A DNA stretch of 14,541 nt from Thermoleophilaceae bacterium (GCA_013696905.1 JACCXP010000267.1:1-14541); one strand, 5' to 3'; positions 7,714 through 14,541 are shown, counted from the stretch's first letter. Notes: generated from the sequence alone by a model not told the origin. Numbers and translations: made by a program.

Positions 7714-8073
7714 TCAAGCAGCGGCCGCCTCCCGGGCGCTCTCGGCCAGCCGTCGAAAGACCTCCGGGTCGCGCACGGCGATGTCGGCCAAGACCTTGCG
7801 GTCGAGCTCGATCTCGGCCAGCTTGAGACCATGCATCAACTGGGAGTAGCTCATTCCCTCCTGGCGAGCGGCCGCGTTGATGCGCGTGATCCACAGGCGG
7901 CGAAAGTCGCGCTTGCGGTTGCGCCGGTCGCGGTAGGCGTAGGAGTCGGACTTGAGCAGCTGCTCCTTGGCCGCGCGATAGCTCGAGTGCTTCTGGCCGC
8001 GGTAGCCCTTGGCACGCTCGAGCACGGCGCGGCGCTTCTTGCGAGCGTGCACGGAGCGCTTGACGCGGCTCAC
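7714..8073 (-). CDS. rplT: 50S ribosomal protein L20
   Basis: Large-subunit protein that binds 23S rRNA early in assembly. The 119-residue length is normal. The very basic N-terminus ([22 protein letters not shown], from residue 3) followed by [46 protein letters not shown] is the diagnostic L20 run, with the globular C-terminal domain containing [25 protein letters not shown]. The start is GTG at 8073, overlapping the rpmI stop as GTGA, so L35 and L20 are probably translationally coupled. In other bacteria L20 represses its own operon; I could not recognise a defined L20 site here. Confidence 0.99.
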   Translation of the reverse strand: MSRVKRSVHARKKRRAVLERAKGYRGQKHSSYRAAKEQLLKSDSYAYRDRRNRKRDFRRLWITRINAAARQEGMSYSQLMHGLKLAEIELDRKVLADIAVRDPEVFRRLAESAREAAAA

Positions 8074-8264
8074 TTGAGCAACAGTCCCTTTACGCGGCGC
8101 TGGTCGGCCTTCGAGACCTCGAGCGCCTTCTCGAGCTTGCGCTTGCGCTTCGGACTCTTCTTCTCGAGAATGTGGCTCGTCATCCCGTGACGGGCGCGCA
8201 GCTTGCCCTTGGCCGTCAGCCTGAAGCGCTTCTTGGCGCCGGAATGGGTCTTCATCTTCGGCAT
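8070..8264 (-). CDS. rpmI: 50S ribosomal protein L35
   Basis: Small basic large-subunit protein of 64 residues, the normal length. It begins [21 protein letters not shown] and contains [22 protein letters not shown], the standard L35 pattern. It starts with ATG at 8264, 58 bases after infC, and its stop overlaps the rplT start. The order infC-rpmI-rplT is one of the most widely conserved bacterial operons. A GC hairpin lies in the gap before it. Confidence 0.99.
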   Translation of the reverse strand: MPKMKTHSGAKKRFRLTAKGKLRARHGMTSHILEKKSPKRKRKLEKALEVSKADQRRVKGLLLK

Positions 8265-8290
8265 GGCGACCCGGAAGTTAAGCAGACGCG

Positions 8291-8303
8291 CGGGGCTGCC
8301 CCG
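8291..8303 (-). promoter_or_regulatory. short GC hairpin between infC and rpmI
   Basis: A 5-bp stem CGGGG/CCCCG with a CAG loop sits in the 58-base infC-rpmI gap, ending about 26 bases before the rpmI ATG. It has no T-run, so it is unlikely to terminate transcription. It might affect rpmI translation or processing of the mRNA; in such GC-rich DNA it may also be chance. Confidence 0.25.
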
Positions 8304-8322
8304 GGGGCGCGGCCGAGGTCGC

Positions 8323-8961
8323 TCAGCCGGTGGAGGCGGGCGGCGCGGCCTCGACGGGCTCGGGCCGCTCGACCGCGGGCTCGGCTGCTCGCGCCGGCTG
8401 CTCTGCCTCGACCTGGCGCTTCACCGGGCCGAGCATCATCGTCATGTTGCGCCCGTCCTGCGTCGGGCGCTGCTCGATCGCTCCAAGCTCGGCAACGTCC
8501 TCGGCGAGTCGCATCAGGAGCCGCTCGCCGCGCTCGGGATGGGTCGTCTCGCGGCCACGGAACATGATCGTGACCTTGACCTTGTCCTGGCCCTTGAGGA
8601 ACCGCGTGACGTGCCCTTTCTTCGTCTCGTAGTCGTTCTCGGCGATCTTCGGACGCAGCTTGATCTCTCGGATCGTGATGTTCTTCTGATGGCGGCGGGC
8701 GGCCTTTGCCTTCTGCTCCTGCTCGTACTTGTACTTCGAGTAGTCGAGCACCTTCGCGACGGGCGGCCGCGCCTCGGCGGCGACCTCGACGAGGTCGAGA
8801 TCACGGTCCTGCGCGTAGCGCAGCGCATCGTCGCGCGAGATGACGCCGACCTGCTCTCCGTTCTCGCCGATCAGCCGGACTTCGGGAACGCGGATTCGCT
8901 CGTTGATCCGGGTCTGGTCCCGCTCCGGCGGGCGCCGGTCGAACCTGCGCGGGATCGGCAC
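8323..8961 (-). CDS. infC: translation initiation factor IF-3
   Basis: Binds the 30S subunit, keeps subunits apart and checks start-codon pairing. The 212-residue product has the N-terminal domain ([23 protein letters not shown] at 18-40, DLDLVEVA at 54-61, [18 protein letters not shown] at 66-83), a lysine-rich linker, and the C-terminal 30S-binding domain ([44 protein letters not shown]). The last 31 residues form an extra tail rich in Ala, Pro and Glu, giving a protein longer than the usual 170-180. The consensus PPVCK reads PPVAK. GTG at 8961 is the first start after an in-frame TAG. It has no strong ribosome binding site, which fits the weak initiation often seen for infC; an ATC two codons further in is a rarer alternative. 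Confidence 0.97.
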   Translation of the reverse strand: MPIPRRFDRRPPERDQTRINERIRVPEVRLIGENGEQVGVISRDDALRYAQDRDLDLVEVAAEARPPVAKVLDYSKYKYEQEQKAKAARRHQKNITIREIKLRPKIAENDYETKKGHVTRFLKGQDKVKVTIMFRGRETTHPERGERLLMRLAEDVAELGAIEQRPTQDGRNMTMMLGPVKRQVEAEQPARAAEPAVERPEPVEAAPPASTG

Positions 8962-9108
8962 TAGGCGGAGAGCCTGCTAGTCGTCAAAGGGCAGCCGGTG
9001 AAGGGCAGAACGAGGCGGGCACGGGCGCTTCGAGAGCGGCGCGGTGATGGAGTACCCGGACAATGACGAAAGTATAGCCACCGGCGGCCCGAGATCGTTG
9101 TGGATGCA
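8962..9108 (-). promoter_or_regulatory. infC leader with candidate promoter (-10 TATACT at 9071-9076)
   Basis: The 147-base gap between thrS and infC contains TATACT on the minus strand, a near-consensus -10 box in otherwise GC-rich DNA; no good -35 is visible. Transcription would begin near 9064 and give a leader of about 100 bases. The leader can fold: GGGTAC near its 5' end can pair with GTGCCC (one wobble) around an inner CGCT/AGCG stem. This length and structure would suit autoregulation, as known for infC-rpmI-rplT in other phyla, but I recognise no described leader family. Confidence 0.5.
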
Positions 9109-11028
9109 TCAACGCTTGCGAGGGCGCGCTTCGTCCGCCAAGGCGCGCGCGAAGTCCTCGAGCGGCCGGCTGCCGAGGTTCCCCTCTCCGTGGCGGCGCA
9201 CGGCCACCTCACCGCCCTGCTGCTCGCTGTCGCCGACCACGAGCATGTAGGGCACCTTGCGCAGCTCGCCGTCGCGGATCTTGCGGCCGACCGACTCGGT
9301 GCGCCCGTCGGCCTCGGCGCGCAGCCCGGCCTCGGCGAGGCGCTCGGCCACGCGCTCCGCATAGCTCTCGTGGCGGTCCGCGATCGGCAGCACGAGCGCC
9401 TGCACCGGCGCGAGCCAGAGCGGCAGCTCGCCGGCGTAGTGCTCGATCAGGATGCCGATGAAGCGCTCCAGCGAGCCGAGCAGGGCGCGGTGGATCATCA
9501 CCGGCCGATGCTCCGAGTTGTCGGCGCCCGTGTACTCGAGCTCGAAGCGCTCGGGCATCGAGTAGTCGAGCTGCACGGTGCCGACCTGCCACGAGCGCCC
9601 GAGCGAGTCGACCATGTGCAGATCGATCTTCGGCCCGTAGAACGCCCCGTCCCCGACGTTCAGCTCATAGGAGACGCCCCGGTGCTCGAGAGCCCCCCGC
9701 AGTGCCGCCTCGGCGCGGTCCCACATCGCGTCGGTTCCGATCCGCTGCTCGGGGCGGGTAGAGAGCTCGATCCGCGCCTCCATTCCGAAGATCTCGTAGA
9801 TGTCGAGGCCCATGTCGAGGCACGCGATCACCTCGTCCTCGATCTGGTCCTCGCTGCAGAAGATATGGGCGTCGTCCTGGCAGAAATGGCGCACGCGCAT
9901 GAGACCGTGCAGCGTGCCGCTCGGCTCGTTGCGGTGCAGCAGCCCGGGCTCCGCGTAGCGCACCGGCAGGTCGCGGTAGGAGTGGCGCCCCGAGGCGTAG
10001 AGGTGGGCGTGACCGGGGCAGTTCATCGGCTTCAGCCCCATCGAGCGGTCCTCGGCCTCGGTCACGAACATGTGCTCGCGGTACTTGTCCCAGTGCCCCG
10101 ACGTGCGCCAAAGCTCGGCGTCGTAGAGCTGCGGCGTCTTCACCTCCTCGTAGCCGTACTCGCGCCACTTGTCGCGCGTGAGCTCGAGCAGGCGGTTGAA
10201 CACGACCGTGCCGCGGGGCAGCCAGAAGGCCGCGCCGGGCGAGACCTCCGAGAACCGGAACAGCTCGAGCTCGCGACCGAGGCGGCGGTGATCACGCGCC
10301 CGCGCCTGCTCGAGGCGCTCGAGGTGCTCGTCGAGATCGCCCTTCGAGAAGAAGGCCGTGCCGTAGATGCGCGTGAGCATCGGACGCCGCTCGTCCCCGC
10401 GCCAGTAGGCGCCGGCCACCGACAGCAGCTTGAAGGCCTTGATGCGGCCGGTGTCGGGCGCGTGCGGACCGCGGCAGAGGTCGAGGAAGGGACCGTTGCG
10501 GTACAGCGAGACGGTCTCGACGCCGCGGTCGCTGACGAGGTCCTCGATCAGCTCCACCTTGTAGTCCTGGCCCTGCTCGCGGAAGCGCTCGAGCGCCTCT
10601 CCCGCCGGGACGTCCGTGCGCTCGAAGCGCTCCTGCGCCCGGATGTGCTCGCGCACCTGCTGCTCGAGCCGCTCGAAGTCGCCGTCTGTGACCTTGACGC
10701 CGTCCGGAAAGTCGAAGTCGTAGTAGAAGCCGTCCTCGATCGGCGGGCCGATCGTGACCTGCGTGCCCGGATAGAGCTCGAGCGCCGCGGTCGCGAGCAC
10801 ATGCGCGGCGTCGTGGCGGATCAGGGCGAGCGCCTCGGGGTCCTTGGCGGTCACGATCGAGATCGGCTGCCCGTCCTCGAGCGCCGCACTCAGGTCGACG
10901 AGCTCGCCGTTCCGGCGACCCGCAAGCGCGGCGCGAGCGAGGCCCGGACCGATCGCCTCGGCCGCGTCGGCGTAGGTCGCCCCGTCGGGCAGCTCGAGCC
11001 AGTCGCCGCTAGGGAGCTGGACCTTCAT
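9109..11028 (-). CDS. thrS: threonyl-tRNA synthetase
   Basis: Charges tRNA(Thr) and edits serine mischarging. The 639-residue protein is full length and has all parts: a TGS domain about 1-61; an N2 editing domain with HDAAH (His72, His76) and DLCRGPH (Cys185, His189), the expected editing/metal residues; and a class II core with zinc ligands Cys337 in MNCPGH, His388 in QDDAHIF and His513 in MIHRALLGS. The C-terminal anticodon-binding domain follows (from about 535: LPLWLAPVQALVLPIADR through GRKIRDGELRKVPYMLVVGD). ATG at 11028 matches the usual N-terminus of the TGS domain. It stands alone between the MATE gene and infC, with gaps of 116 and 147 bases that both hold promoter-like sequences, so it is probably its own unit or weakly linked to infC. 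Confidence 0.98.
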   Translation of the reverse strand: MKVQLPSGDWLELPDGATYADAAEAIGPGLARAALAGRRNGELVDLSAALEDGQPISIVTAKDPEALALIRHDAAHVLATAALELYPGTQVTIGPPIEDGFYYDFDFPDGVKVTDGDFERLEQQVREHIRAQERFERTDVPAGEALERFREQGQDYKVELIEDLVSDRGVETVSLYRNGPFLDLCRGPHAPDTGRIKAFKLLSVAGAYWRGDERRPMLTRIYGTAFFSKGDLDEHLERLEQARARDHRRLGRELELFRFSEVSPGAAFWLPRGTVVFNRLLELTRDKWREYGYEEVKTPQLYDAELWRTSGHWDKYREHMFVTEAEDRSMGLKPMNCPGHAHLYASGRHSYRDLPVRYAEPGLLHRNEPSGTLHGLMRVRHFCQDDAHIFCSEDQIEDEVIACLDMGLDIYEIFGMEARIELSTRPEQRIGTDAMWDRAEAALRGALEHRGVSYELNVGDGAFYGPKIDLHMVDSLGRSWQVGTVQLDYSMPERFELEYTGADNSEHRPVMIHRALLGSLERFIGILIEHYAGELPLWLAPVQALVLPIADRHESYAERVAERLAEAGLRAEADGRTESVGRKIRDGELRKVPYMLVVGDSEQQGGEVAVRRHGEGNLGSRPLEDFARALADEARPRKR

Positions 11029-11144
11029 GCCCTCGAGCCGCCGACTTCCGGCGCGTGGCGATCAGAGACCGCCGCCGCCTCCGCCGGAGCTGTCCCCGCG
11101 GCGAAGACGATCGAAGAATTCCACGCCCTCATTGTATGGCCAGC
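11029..11144 (-). promoter_or_regulatory. thrS leader with candidate promoter (-10 TACAAT at 11131-11136)
   Basis: The gap between the MATE stop and the thrS start contains TACAAT on the minus strand, nine bases after the MATE stop codon. No convincing -35 is present. Expected transcription start is near 11124, giving a leader of about 95 bases. The leader is rich in GC and can form a CGCCGC/GCGGCG stem, but has no T-run and no T-box antiterminator sequence. Two small open frames lie in it. Confidence 0.45.
11062..11124 (-). CDS. possible leaderless 20-residue peptide in the thrS leader
   Basis: A frame that opens with GTG at 11124 encodes MEFFDRLRRG followed by DSS, a run of six glycines and Leu. 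The GTG lies exactly six bases after the TACAAT -10 box, so the expected transcription start and the start codon coincide; this TANNNT-N6-GTG layout is the signature of leaderless mRNAs in actinobacteria, and the same spacing precedes the class V aminotransferase gene in this window. The peptide is short enough to be chance, and no family is recognised. A second frame of 35 codons (ATG at 11132, stop overlapping the thrS ATG as ATGA) covers the same DNA but would begin upstream of the predicted transcript start. Confidence 0.3.
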   Translation of the reverse strand: MEFFDRLRRGDSSGGGGGGL

Positions 11145-12473
11145 TCAGACAGCCGCCGGCGCGCCCGCGGTGGCGCCGGTGACGAGCCAGCGCCCGCGCA
11201 AGAAGCGCACGCCGCACGTGAGCAGCCGCGCGGCCATCAAGGCGACCAGCCCCCACCACACTCCAACCATCCCCCAGCCGAACGCGAGCGATGCGAGCGC
11301 GATCGGCACGAATACGCAGAGCGCGGAGAAGACCATCGACCACTTGAGGAAGCGCGCGTCTCCCGCGCCGATCAGGATCCCGTCCAGCGCGAACACGGCG
11401 CCACAGATCGGCTGCATCAGCGCGAACAGGAGCCAGATGGTGGCGGCGCGCTCGATCACCGCGGGATCGTCGGTGAACGCGCTCGGCAGCACGCCCGCGA
11501 GCGTCAGCAGCGCGAGGCTGAACGCCCCGCCGGCGAGCACCGACCAACCGATCATCCGCCGCGCCGCGGCGTATGCGCCGTCCGCGTCGGCCGCCCCGAG
11601 CAGGCGGCCCACGATCACCTGCCCGGCGATCGCGATCGCGTCGAGCACGAGCGCGATGAAGAAGAAGAGCTGGAAGGCAATCTGGTGCGCGCCGAGCGAC
11701 GCCTGTCCGATCCGCGCTATGACGGCGCTCGCGACGAGGAACGAGGCGATCAGCGCGCCGGTGCGCACGGCGATGTTGCCGCTCATGCGGGCGAGCGGGC
11801 GCATCAGCTCCGGGCGCGGACGGCGGTCGTCCGCCGGCGCGGCGAGCAGCTCGCGCACGAACGCCGCGCCCATGCCGGCCTGAGCTATCACGGTCCCCCA
11901 TGCCGATCCCGCGATACCCCACTCGAAGCCGTACACGAACAGCAGCTCGAGCACCACGTTGGCGAGGTTCGCCAGGACGACGATCGCGAGCGGACGCTGC
12001 AGGCTCGAGACGCCGCGAAGATAGCCCTGCCCGGCCAGCGCGATCAGCGCGAAAGGCAGCCCGAGCGAGGAGATCCGCAGGTAGGTGACGGCCATCTCGC
12101 CTGCGCGTCCCTCGCCGCCCATAAGCGCGACGGCCGGACGCGCGAGCGCAAGCGTCAACACGACCAGTACTGCGCCGAGGCCGACCGACAGCCACAGCGA
12201 TTGGGCGGCGAGACGGCCGGCCGCCACCTCCTGTCCCGCGCCGTGATAGCGCGCGACCTGCGCTGTCGTGCCGTAGGTGAGGAAGTTGAAGAGCGTGAGG
12301 CCCGAGGTGAGCAGTGCCCCGGCGATCGCGAGCGCGGCGAGCTGCGGGGTGCCGAGATGCCCGACGATCGCGGTGTCGACCAGGATGTAGAGCGGCTCCG
12401 CGGCGAGCGCCCCGAGCGCAGGCACCGCGAGGCGGATGATCTCGCGGTCCTGGGCCCTAGCCCCCGCTCTCAC
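11145..12473 (-). CDS. MATE-family (DinF-like) efflux transporter
   Basis: Membrane exporter driven by a cation gradient; substrates in this family range from drugs to metabolites and cannot be told from the sequence. The 442-residue protein shows about 12 hydrophobic segments in two related halves. The N-terminal half begins REIIRLAVPALGALAAEPLYILVDTAIVGHLG (from residue 10), the typical MATE opening, and TYLRISSLGLPFALIALAGQGYLRG is the family's mid-protein signature. The second half repeats the pattern (ASLGAHQIAFQLFFFIALVLDAIAIAGQVIVGRLLG). The GTG start at 12473 overlaps the upstream hydrolase gene by 17 bases, so the two are probably co-transcribed. I see nothing to link it to the threonyl-tRNA synthetase downstream. 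Confidence 0.93.
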   Translation of the reverse strand: MRAGARAQDREIIRLAVPALGALAAEPLYILVDTAIVGHLGTPQLAALAIAGALLTSGLTLFNFLTYGTTAQVARYHGAGQEVAAGRLAAQSLWLSVGLGAVLVVLTLALARPAVALMGGEGRAGEMAVTYLRISSLGLPFALIALAGQGYLRGVSSLQRPLAIVVLANLANVVLELLFVYGFEWGIAGSAWGTVIAQAGMGAAFVRELLAAPADDRRPRPELMRPLARMSGNIAVRTGALIASFLVASAVIARIGQASLGAHQIAFQLFFFIALVLDAIAIAGQVIVGRLLGAADADGAYAAARRMIGWSVLAGGAFSLALLTLAGVLPSAFTDDPAVIERAATIWLLFALMQPICGAVFALDGILIGAGDARFLKWSMVFSALCVFVPIALASLAFGWGMVGVWWGLVALMAARLLTCGVRFLRGRWLVTGATAGAPAAV

Positions 12474-13218
12474 GCTCGATCATCGAGCCGGGCACGATGT
12501 CGTCGCGCCCAGAGTCCTCCCAGCGCACCCACGCCTTGTGGCCGCCGTCGTAGTCGGGCGCGAACAGCACGAGTCGAGCGCGCTCCGTGCCGACGGTGCA
12601 TGGCTCGTCGCCTTCCGGATCGAGCCCACGCCACACCCGCACGAAGGCGTTGTGCTCCCACTCGTCGCCGATCGTCGTCGGATCGGTGTGCCCCGGATGC
12701 ACGCGGGTCTCGGGCGGCAGCTTCATCAAGACGTCCATGATCGAGGCCCTGATGTCCTCGAAGGTCGTCGAGCCGGGCGCACGTACGCCGCCCACCGAGC
12801 CCTTGAACAGCGTGTCGCCGGTGAAGACGGCCTCGTCGCCGACGCGGAAGGCCAGCATGCCCGCGGTGTGCCCCGGCGTGTGCAGGCCGTCGATCCGCAG
12901 CGCTCCCACCTCGAGCAGCTCGCCCGGCTCGATCGCCCGGTCGACGTCGGGGATGCGCTCTGCCTCGACCGGGTGGGCTAGCACCTCGACGCCGAGGCGA
13001 TCCCTGTAGACGCCGATCTCGGCGATGTGATCGGCGTGATGGTGGGTCAGGAGCAGGTGACGCACGGTCAACTCCTGGCGCTCGACCGCCACGATCAGGT
13101 CGTCGGGCGGTGCGCCGGCATCGATCAGCACCCCGTGGCCGCCGGGCTCGTCGGCGACGAGATAGGAGTTCGACAGCCAGTCGGCCTGCATCGAGCGCTC
13201 GACGATCACCGGGCGCAC
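12457..13218 (-). CDS. metallo-beta-lactamase-fold hydrolase (glyoxalase II-like)
   Basis: Likely binuclear metal hydrolase of the glyoxalase II/YcbL branch; substrate unknown. The 253-residue protein has the full metal set: THHHADH at 58-64 (His59, His61, Asp63, His64), HTPGH at 113-117 (His117), GDTLF at 134-138 (Asp135) and VHPGH at 173-177 (His177). After the core comes a C-terminal tail from about 198 to 253 containing DEPCTV, LVLFAPDYDGGHKAWVRW and a D/G-rich end, which standard glyoxalase II does not have. GTG at 13218 is the chosen start; another GTG three codons in is possible. It overlaps the MATE gene and diverges from the aminotransferase-like gene across only 32 bases. Confidence 0.9.
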   Translation of the reverse strand: MRPVIVERSMQADWLSNSYLVADEPGGHGVLIDAGAPPDDLIVAVERQELTVRHLLLTHHHADHIAEIGVYRDRLGVEVLAHPVEAERIPDVDRAIEPGELLEVGALRIDGLHTPGHTAGMLAFRVGDEAVFTGDTLFKGSVGGVRAPGSTTFEDIRASIMDVLMKLPPETRVHPGHTDPTTIGDEWEHNAFVRVWRGLDPEGDEPCTVGTERARLVLFAPDYDGGHKAWVRWEDSGRDDIVPGSMIERESGG

Positions 13219-13250
13219 TGTACCGGCCGCCGGTGTTTTAGCATCGCCGC
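13219..13250. promoter_or_regulatory. divergent promoter region with leaderless signal and small palindrome
   Basis: The 32 bases between the hydrolase and aminotransferase-like genes must hold both promoters unless they start within the genes. On the plus strand TAGCAT (13239-13244) is followed by six bases and then the GTG start at 13251, the pattern of a leaderless transcript. A palindrome ACCGG-CCG-CCGGT (13222-13234) lies next to it and could be an operator. The only AT-rich block, GTTTTAGCAT at 13235-13244, would have to serve both directions. Confidence 0.4.
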
Positions 13251-14336
13251 GTGCCCGACGCCCCTAGAGCATTCCGAGCCCAGTTCCCGGTGCTGGATCG
13301 GGTCGCCTACCTCAACGCGGGCACCGATGGGCCAGTGCCTCGGCGGGCGGCCGAGGCCGCGGTCGAGCGAACGCGCATCGAAGCCGAGCACGGCCGCGCG
13401 GGAGAGGCCCACATGGACACGGTCACCGGGCTGATCGCGCGTCTCCGGGCTCGCGTCGCGGACTTGCTTGGCGCGCGCGAAGGCGAGATCGCGCTCACGC
13501 ACTCTACGACCGACGGGCTCAACACGGTGCTGCTGGGCCTCGACCTGCGTGCCGGCGACGAGGTGCTCACGAGCGACGAGGAGCACCCCGGCCTGCTGGC
13601 GCCACTCGCGCACGCGCACCTACACAGCGGCATCGAGGTGCGAGTCGCGCCGTTCGACGAGCTGGCCCAGGCGGTCGGCCCGCGCACGCGCCTGGTCGCG
13701 GCCTCGCACGTCTCGTGGGTATCGGGCCGCGTGCTCGACACCGCCGCGCTGCGCTCGACCGAGGCGGCGCTGCTGCTCGACGGTGCACAGGGGCTTGGCG
13801 CCGTGCCAGTCGACGTGCGCGAGCTGGGCGCCGACTTCTATGCGGCGTCCGGCCAGAAGTGGCTTTGTGGCCCCGACGCCAGCGGCTACCTGTACGTCAA
13901 CGAGGAGCGCATCGCCGAGGTCGCCCCCTCGTGGCTCAACTACATGAGTCTGGCCGACGCAAGTCGCGCCGCGCAACTCCATCTGCACCCCGACGCGCGA
14001 CGCTTCGACCTCGGGTTGATGCCGGCGCCCGCGACCGCCTGGGCGCTGGCCTCGCTGGACGTGCTCGCCGAGGCCGGGTGGGCGTGGGTGCACGAGCGGG
14101 CTCGCAACCTCGCTGCAACGCTCGCCAGGCAGCTGGCCGAGCGGGGAGTCGCGGTCGCGCCGCGCGGCGACTCGACGCTCGTCGCATGGCAAGGCGCCGA
14201 CCCCGAGGCGGACGTCGACCGACTGGCCGACGCCGGCCTGGTGGTGCGCGCCATCCCGGGGCGAGGGCTGGTGCGAGCCTCGGTCGGCGCCTGGAGCTCC
14301 GAAGAGGAGCTCGAACGCCTCGCGGCGGCGGCTTGA
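13251..14336 (+). CDS. class V aminotransferase-like PLP enzyme (NifS/EgtE-type fold)
   Basis: The only plus-strand gene. The 361-residue protein is a fold-type I PLP enzyme of the class V group, which includes cysteine desulfurases, isopenicillin N epimerase-like enzymes and the C-S lyase EgtE. Visible: YLNAGTDGPVPRRA at 20-33, HSTTDGLNTVLLG at 84-96 (phosphate and ring contacts), EEHPG at 110-114 (His112 stacks on PLP), LLLDGAQGLGAVPVDVRELGADFY at 174-197 (Asp177, Gln180) and SGQKWLCGP at 200-208 with the Schiff-base Lys203. No obvious desulfurase loop cysteine is visible, so sulfur transfer is not supported. The start is GTG at 13251, probably leaderless. Neighbours give no pathway; an amino-acid or sulfur-compound lyase or epimerase is possible but not shown. 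Confidence 0.88.
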   Translation: MPDAPRAFRAQFPVLDRVAYLNAGTDGPVPRRAAEAAVERTRIEAEHGRAGEAHMDTVTGLIARLRARVADLLGAREGEIALTHSTTDGLNTVLLGLDLRAGDEVLTSDEEHPGLLAPLAHAHLHSGIEVRVAPFDELAQAVGPRTRLVAASHVSWVSGRVLDTAALRSTEAALLLDGAQGLGAVPVDVRELGADFYAASGQKWLCGPDASGYLYVNEERIAEVAPSWLNYMSLADASRAAQLHLHPDARRFDLGLMPAPATAWALASLDVLAEAGWAWVHERARNLAATLARQLAERGVAVAPRGDSTLVAWQGADPEADVDRLADAGLVVRAIPGRGLVRASVGAWSSEEELERLAAAA

Positions 14337-14452
14337 CCGGTGCGCCAACGAAGAAAGGCGAGGGAGCCATGACGCAGCCTAGGGTCGCCGGTCGCGTCGT
14401 TCACGCTAAGCGCCCGCGTGGGCCGTCCGCGGCGTCCATTGAGGTGCGGCGA
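14337..14452. other. intergenic region between aminotransferase-like gene and tRNA
   Basis: This 116-base stretch holds no gene I can support. On the plus strand an ATG at 14370 has a good upstream AGGGAG, but its frame runs straight through the complement of the tRNA gene. On the minus strand, downstream of the tRNA, a CCGCG/CGCGG stem is possible but lacks a T-run, so no clear terminator is seen. Confidence 0.5.
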
Positions 14453-14525
14453 TGGGCCGTGCTGGGCTCGAACCAGCGACCCCCAGCTTGTCGAGCTGGT
14501 GCTCTCCCAACTGAGCTAACGGCCC
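14453..14525 (-). tRNA. tRNA-Val, anticodon GAC
   Basis: The minus strand folds into a full 73-base cloverleaf. The acceptor stem GGGCCGT pairs with ACGGCCC and is followed by A73. The D stem is GCTC/GAGC, the anticodon stem CCAGC/GCTGG, the variable loop GGGTC and the T arm GCTGG-TTCGAGC-CCAGC. The anticodon loop is TCGACAA, so positions 34-36 read GAC, which decodes GUC (and GUU) valine. Position 33 is C instead of the near-universal U, and T32 and A38 could pair. CCA is not encoded, so the CCA-adding enzyme must supply it. The promoter is beyond the window edge. Confidence 0.95.
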
Positions 14526-14541
14526 GTCAGGGCGGGCAGAC

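Noticed and set aside
7604..7894. Upstream extension of the methyltransferase frame to an ATG at 7894
   Set aside because: It would run through the terminator and the 3' half of rplT, and the extra residues look like noise. The family N-terminus begins at 7603.
9103..9110. Palindrome GATGCATC over the thrS stop codon
   Set aside because: Only 8 bases, overlapping coding sequence, with no partner copy or T-run; probably chance.
11029..11144. T-box riboswitch upstream of thrS
   Set aside because: No conserved T-box antiterminator sequence and no terminator alternative; the leader is too short.
9100..11883. Plus-strand open frame of 927 codons opposite thrS
   Set aside because: It lies antisense to a complete threonyl-tRNA synthetase and the MATE gene. 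Long antisense frames are expected with high GC at third codon positions. The translation is low-complexity and has no recognisable domain.
14370..14541. Plus-strand ORF with a good AGGGAG site, running off the window edge
   Set aside because: From about 14453 it is the translated complement of the tRNA-Val gene (reads WAVLGSNQRPPACRAGALPTEL after about 28 codons), a well-known false protein pattern.
1..14541. Frequent GAGCTCGAG-type repeats throughout
   Set aside because: These come from repeated Glu-Leu-Glu or Leu-Glu codons (GAG, CTC) inside genes on the minus strand, not from a repeat family.

Overview
The window is very GC-rich and densely packed with genes. Almost all of them lie on the minus strand, and several start with GTG. 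It looks like ordinary chromosome from a high-GC actinobacterium. The order infC-rpmI-rplT-SpoU methyltransferase-pheS-pheT-argC-argJ-argB-argD is, from memory, the one in Mycobacterium and other Actinomycetota. The heavy use of GAG and CTC codons and the lack of typical Mycobacteriales or Streptomyces features make a deep-branching class such as Thermoleophilia my best guess, but that is inference.

Layout, read along the minus strand from the high-coordinate end: a tRNA-Val(GAC) gene (14453-14525). Then a plus-strand class V aminotransferase-like gene (13251-14336), divergent from a metallo-beta-lactamase-fold hydrolase (12457-13218). The hydrolase overlaps a MATE-family exporter (11145-12473). 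Next come thrS (9109-11028) and the translation cluster infC-rpmI-rplT (7714-8961). A clear intrinsic terminator (7661-7684) follows rplT. After it, seven genes overlap end to end: SpoU/TrmH methyltransferase, pheS, pheT, argC, argJ, argB and argD. The last is cut off by the window edge.

The genes fall into two functional blocks. One makes and maintains the translation machinery: Thr- and Phe-tRNA synthetases, IF3, L35, L20 and an rRNA/tRNA 2'-O-methyltransferase. The other is the acetyl-cycle of arginine synthesis (ArgC, ArgJ, ArgB, ArgD). pheT and argC overlap by 8 bases, so the two blocks probably share a transcript.

I found no mobile element, CRISPR array, phage gene or clearly new multi-gene system. 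The points that deserve a second look are small: a methyltransferase gene with no ATG, GTG or TTG start where homology demands one; a tRNA-Val with C rather than U at position 33; a possible leaderless 20-residue peptide in the thrS leader; an altered cysteine cluster in PheS; and the class V aminotransferase-like gene, whose substrate is unknown.
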